From a bacterium (lineage in GTDB: Bacteria > Actinomycetota > Acidimicrobiia > Spongiisociales > Spongiisociaceae): 64,000 nucleotides of DNA. Shown here piece by piece: positions 62,081-64,000 of this stretch. Within the stretch, counting starts at the first letter, position 1; the number at the start of each line of letters is the position of its first letter. Under the pieces are notes generated by a model that was given only the letters and a program-made list of their open reading frames with translations, was not told the origin of the DNA and made no database searches. Location of the stretch: assembly GCA_028820935.1 (NCBI GenBank), contig JAPPHZ010000030.1, positions 95,899-159,898 of the forward strand, read 5' to 3'. A program made the position numbers and the translations under genes.

Positions 62081-64000
62081 TCAGTCATTCTCTACGGCGC
62101 TGATAATTCGTCCACGTAGGTCTTCGGGCTCCGGTTGGCTGAGGTCGTCGCAGACGACGCGTTGAATGTGTCCCGTGAAGGGAAAGGGTGGCTGGTAGTC
62201 GTCGCTCACTGGTGTCCCGTAGTCCCGACCGATTAGCAGCCGCCCTAGTCGGAACTGGGTGGCTAGAGGGCTGTCCGACAGGTCCAGGGCGCCCACCTCT
62301 CGACCATTCAATGCCAAAGTGATGGTGTGGTCGTTCACAGCCGAGCCCTCGGTGTGGAGGAGCTCGAGCTTGTGCGTGCCTGCTGGGATCGGTTCGCTGA
62401 CCGTGAGCCGTTCTGGCGTGCCTTGTAGGTTGAAGGTCACGACAAGGTGGCCGTCCAGGAAGTAGAGAGCCCACCCTTGGTCGGTGAAGTGGTCCATCAT
62501 GCCGAGTCGTTGAGAGCAAATGATTCCGGCGGCATTCCGATCTCCGCCTATTTCGATGTCGGCGACGAGGCGGAAGCTGGACACGAGAGCGGAGGTGAGG
62601 ATGGGCCCTCCCCCGGGCAGGTAGACGTATCGACGCCGGCCGACATGCGGGGGTGGCTCGATGGCCGCGGCCTGGTTCGCGTCCCAGAAACCATCCATGA
62701 GCGGCAAGACTTGATTCCGGTCGGCTTCGCGCCACCAGAGATCAACGAGGTCACTCAACCGTTCTGGGTAATCCCCCGCGACGTCGTTCGCCTCCGAGAA
62801 GTCCTCCTCCAGGTTGTATAGCGACCACCGGTCCGACTCGAAGTCATCGCTGCCCTCGATGAGTTCGCGCTCGGCCTGAAGCATGCTGCCGACATGGTCG
62901 GTGGTTGCCTTCCAGCCCTCGTGGTAGATGGCGCGGGACCCCAACATCTCGAAATACTGGGGAGTCCGCTCTATCCGGGCGTCCATGTCACGGAACGTGG
63001 GCAGGAGGCTCTCTCCGTGGAGGGGCTGCTGACCGACGCCGTCGAGCACGGCGGGACGGTCGGCTCCGGCCGCCTCGAGAGCCGTCGGCATCAGGTCGAT
63101 GGCGTGACAGAACTGTTGGCGCACGTCGCCGTTGTGCTCGGCCGGGATGCCCGCCGGCCACCTCACGACCAAGGGAGTCCGGACCCCGCCGAGCCAGGTG
63201 TATCGCTTCCAGAGCCGGAACGGGGTGTTGCCGGCCCAGGCCCACCCCCAGGCGTAGTCACTCGCTACCCCTATCCCCCCGAGGTCGTCGAGATGGCCCA
63301 CCATGGAGTCGATGTCGGCGTTGCGTGGTCCTTGCCCGTAGCGGCGAACCATGCCGTGGGGCCCTGCGTCGGCGCTGGCGCCGTTGTCGGACAGAAACAT
63401 CACCAGGGTGTTGTCCGCTATGCCCATTGCATCGAGAAACCCCATGAGGCGCCCTATCTGGGCGTCGGTATGGGTGACGAACCCGGCGTACACCTCCATC
63501 ATGCGTGCATAGAGTTGACGTTCCTCAAGCGGAAGATCCTCCCATGGGGCCACCCAGGAGGGGCGCTCGGTGTTGGTGGTGTCCGGCGGTACAACGCCCA
63601 GTTCCTTCTGCCTCAGGAAGGTGCGAGAACGCGCCGCCTCCCACCCGTCGTCGAACCGTCCCCGGTAGGGCTCGATCCAGATGTCCGGGACCTGATGAGG
63701 TGAGTGAGGAGCCGCGGTGGCGAAGTACAGGAAGAACGGCTTGTCAGGTGCTGCTTGTTGCTGATCCTGCATGAGCCGGATCGCCTGTGACGCCAGGTCC
63801 TCGGTCAGGTGGTAGCCCTCCTCCGGGGTGAGCGGCGGTTCGACGAAGCGGTTGTCGCAGACGAGATGTGGATTCCACTGATCGGTCAGCGCGCCGAGAA
63901 AGCCGTAGTAACGCTCGAAGCCGAGACCGAGGGGCCAATGCTCGAACGGGCCTGCCTGATTGCGCTCGAAGCGGGGTGTCAGGTGCCACTTCCCCACCGC
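62081..64000 (-). CDS. Sulfatase (5' end beyond window)
   Basis: At least 639 residues; the frame is open through base 64000, so the N-terminus with the formylglycine CxPxR site lies outside. Visible sulfatase elements: AVGKWHL at the very edge, FFLYFATAAPHSPHQVP, MFLSDNGASADAGPHG and RLWKRYTWLGGVRTPLVVRWPAG. After about residue 460 there is an extra beta-rich domain (VADIEIGGDRNAAGIICSQ, GTHKLELLHTEG, DHTITLALNGREVG) like a concanavalin/LamG domain. Predicted hydrolysis of sulfate esters, perhaps of polysaccharides. Confidence 0.9.
   Translation of the reverse strand, partial: AVGKWHLTPRFERNQAGPFEHWPLGLGFERYYGFLGALTDQWNPHLVCDNRFVEPPLTPEEGYHLTEDLASQAIRLMQDQQQAAPDKPFFLYFATAAPHSPHQVPDIWIEPYRGRFDDGWEAARSRTFLRQKELGVVPPDTTNTERPSWVAPWEDLPLEERQLYARMMEVYAGFVTHTDAQIGRLMGFLDAMGIADNTLVMFLSDNGASADAGPHGMVRRYGQGPRNADIDSMVGHLDDLGGIGVASDYAWGWAWAGNTPFRLWKRYTWLGGVRTPLVVRWPAGIPAEHNGDVRQQFCHAIDLMPTALEAAGADRPAVLDGVGQQPLHGESLLPTFRDMDARIERTPQYFEMLGSRAIYHEGWKATTDHVGSMLQAERELIEGSDDFESDRWSLYNLEEDFSEANDVAGDYPERLSDLVDLWWREADRNQVLPLMDGFWDANQAAAIEPPPHVGRRRYVYLPGGGPILTSALVSSFRLVADIEIGGDRNAAGIICSQRLGMMDHFTDQGWALYFLDGHLVVTFNLQGTPERLTVSEPIPAGTHKLELLHTEGSAVNDHTITLALNGREVGALDLSDSPLATQFRLGRLLIGRDYGTPVSDDYQPPFPFTGHIQRVVCDDLSQPEPEDLRGRIISAVEND

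Noticed and set aside
1..64000. CRISPR arrays, tRNA or rRNA genes, complete insertion sequences
   Set aside because: I looked for direct repeats with spacers, GGTTCGA-type T-loops and transposase motifs on both strands and found none that hold up.

Overview
The window is a 64 kb piece of a high-GC actinobacterial chromosome. The class Acidimicrobiia or a close relative fits best, but that is inference. Supporting evidence: a SigR/RsrA-type redox sigma and zinc anti-sigma pair, the actinobacterial order zinc protease-tilS-hpt-ftsH-folE-folP-folB/K, an F420/LLM-type oxidoreductase, a LigB-type ATP-dependent ligase, nitrobindin, a LexA box of the type CGAAC-N4-GTTCG before recA, and many genes with a TAnnnT box only 6-8 nt before the start codon (leaderless transcripts). 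I recognise no rRNA, tRNA or CRISPR array.

Layout. 1-1.7 kb: redox sigma/anti-sigma and an MpaB-family oxygenase, followed by two short heptanucleotide arrays. 1.8-9.9 kb: a tightly overlapping block of tRNA modification (tilS), purine salvage (hpt), membrane proteolysis (ftsH) and folate synthesis (folE, folP, a folB-folK fusion), with a catalytically dead dual-specificity phosphatase relative inserted. 9.9-20.9 kb: thioesterase/xpt, nth, MATE and MFS exporters, an acetyltransferase, an archaeal-type GAPDH relative, an SLH-VanW surface protein, rimO and cinA. 20.9-26.4 kb: thpR, recA, a TPR protein, a single-stranded DNA-binding protein, SURF1, YbaK, Trm112 and HIT proteins. 26.4-38 kb: two substrate-binding lipoproteins, rnhB, sulfur amino-acid genes (metY, a cystathionine gamma-lyase type enzyme) around acyl-CoA dehydrogenase and crotonase genes, a trans-3-hydroxyproline dehydratase relative, nitrobindin and msrA. 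38-45.9 kb: an LLM oxidoreductase, ligB preceded by a MITE-like element, an MFS protein, class I aldolase, a CoA-transferase and an interrupted methyltransferase gene. 46-52 kb: the glycine cleavage operon gcvT-H-PA-PB and a gamma-glutamyltransferase. 52-54 kb: an FMN-binding protein, a MazEF-like module and an orphan Phd antitoxin with a VapC stub. 54-64 kb: PhyH dioxygenase, amidase, a three-gene ABC-2 exporter, a LysM-tagged peptide-binding protein and a sulfatase cut by the window end.

The most striking observation is a pair of diverged, about 175-nt structured RNA cassettes (27.5 kb and 34.5 kb), each with its own promoter and terminator. Helices are kept by compensatory changes while the alignment contains indels that are not multiples of three. 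Their promoters share a CTGTCA-N11-TAcnTT layout with promoters I see before recA and before the SSB-like gene. That spacing equals the mycobacterial LexA-independent DNA-damage (RecA-NDp/PafBC) promoter. I therefore propose a DNA-damage-linked small RNA family. I could not match it to a known RNA family.
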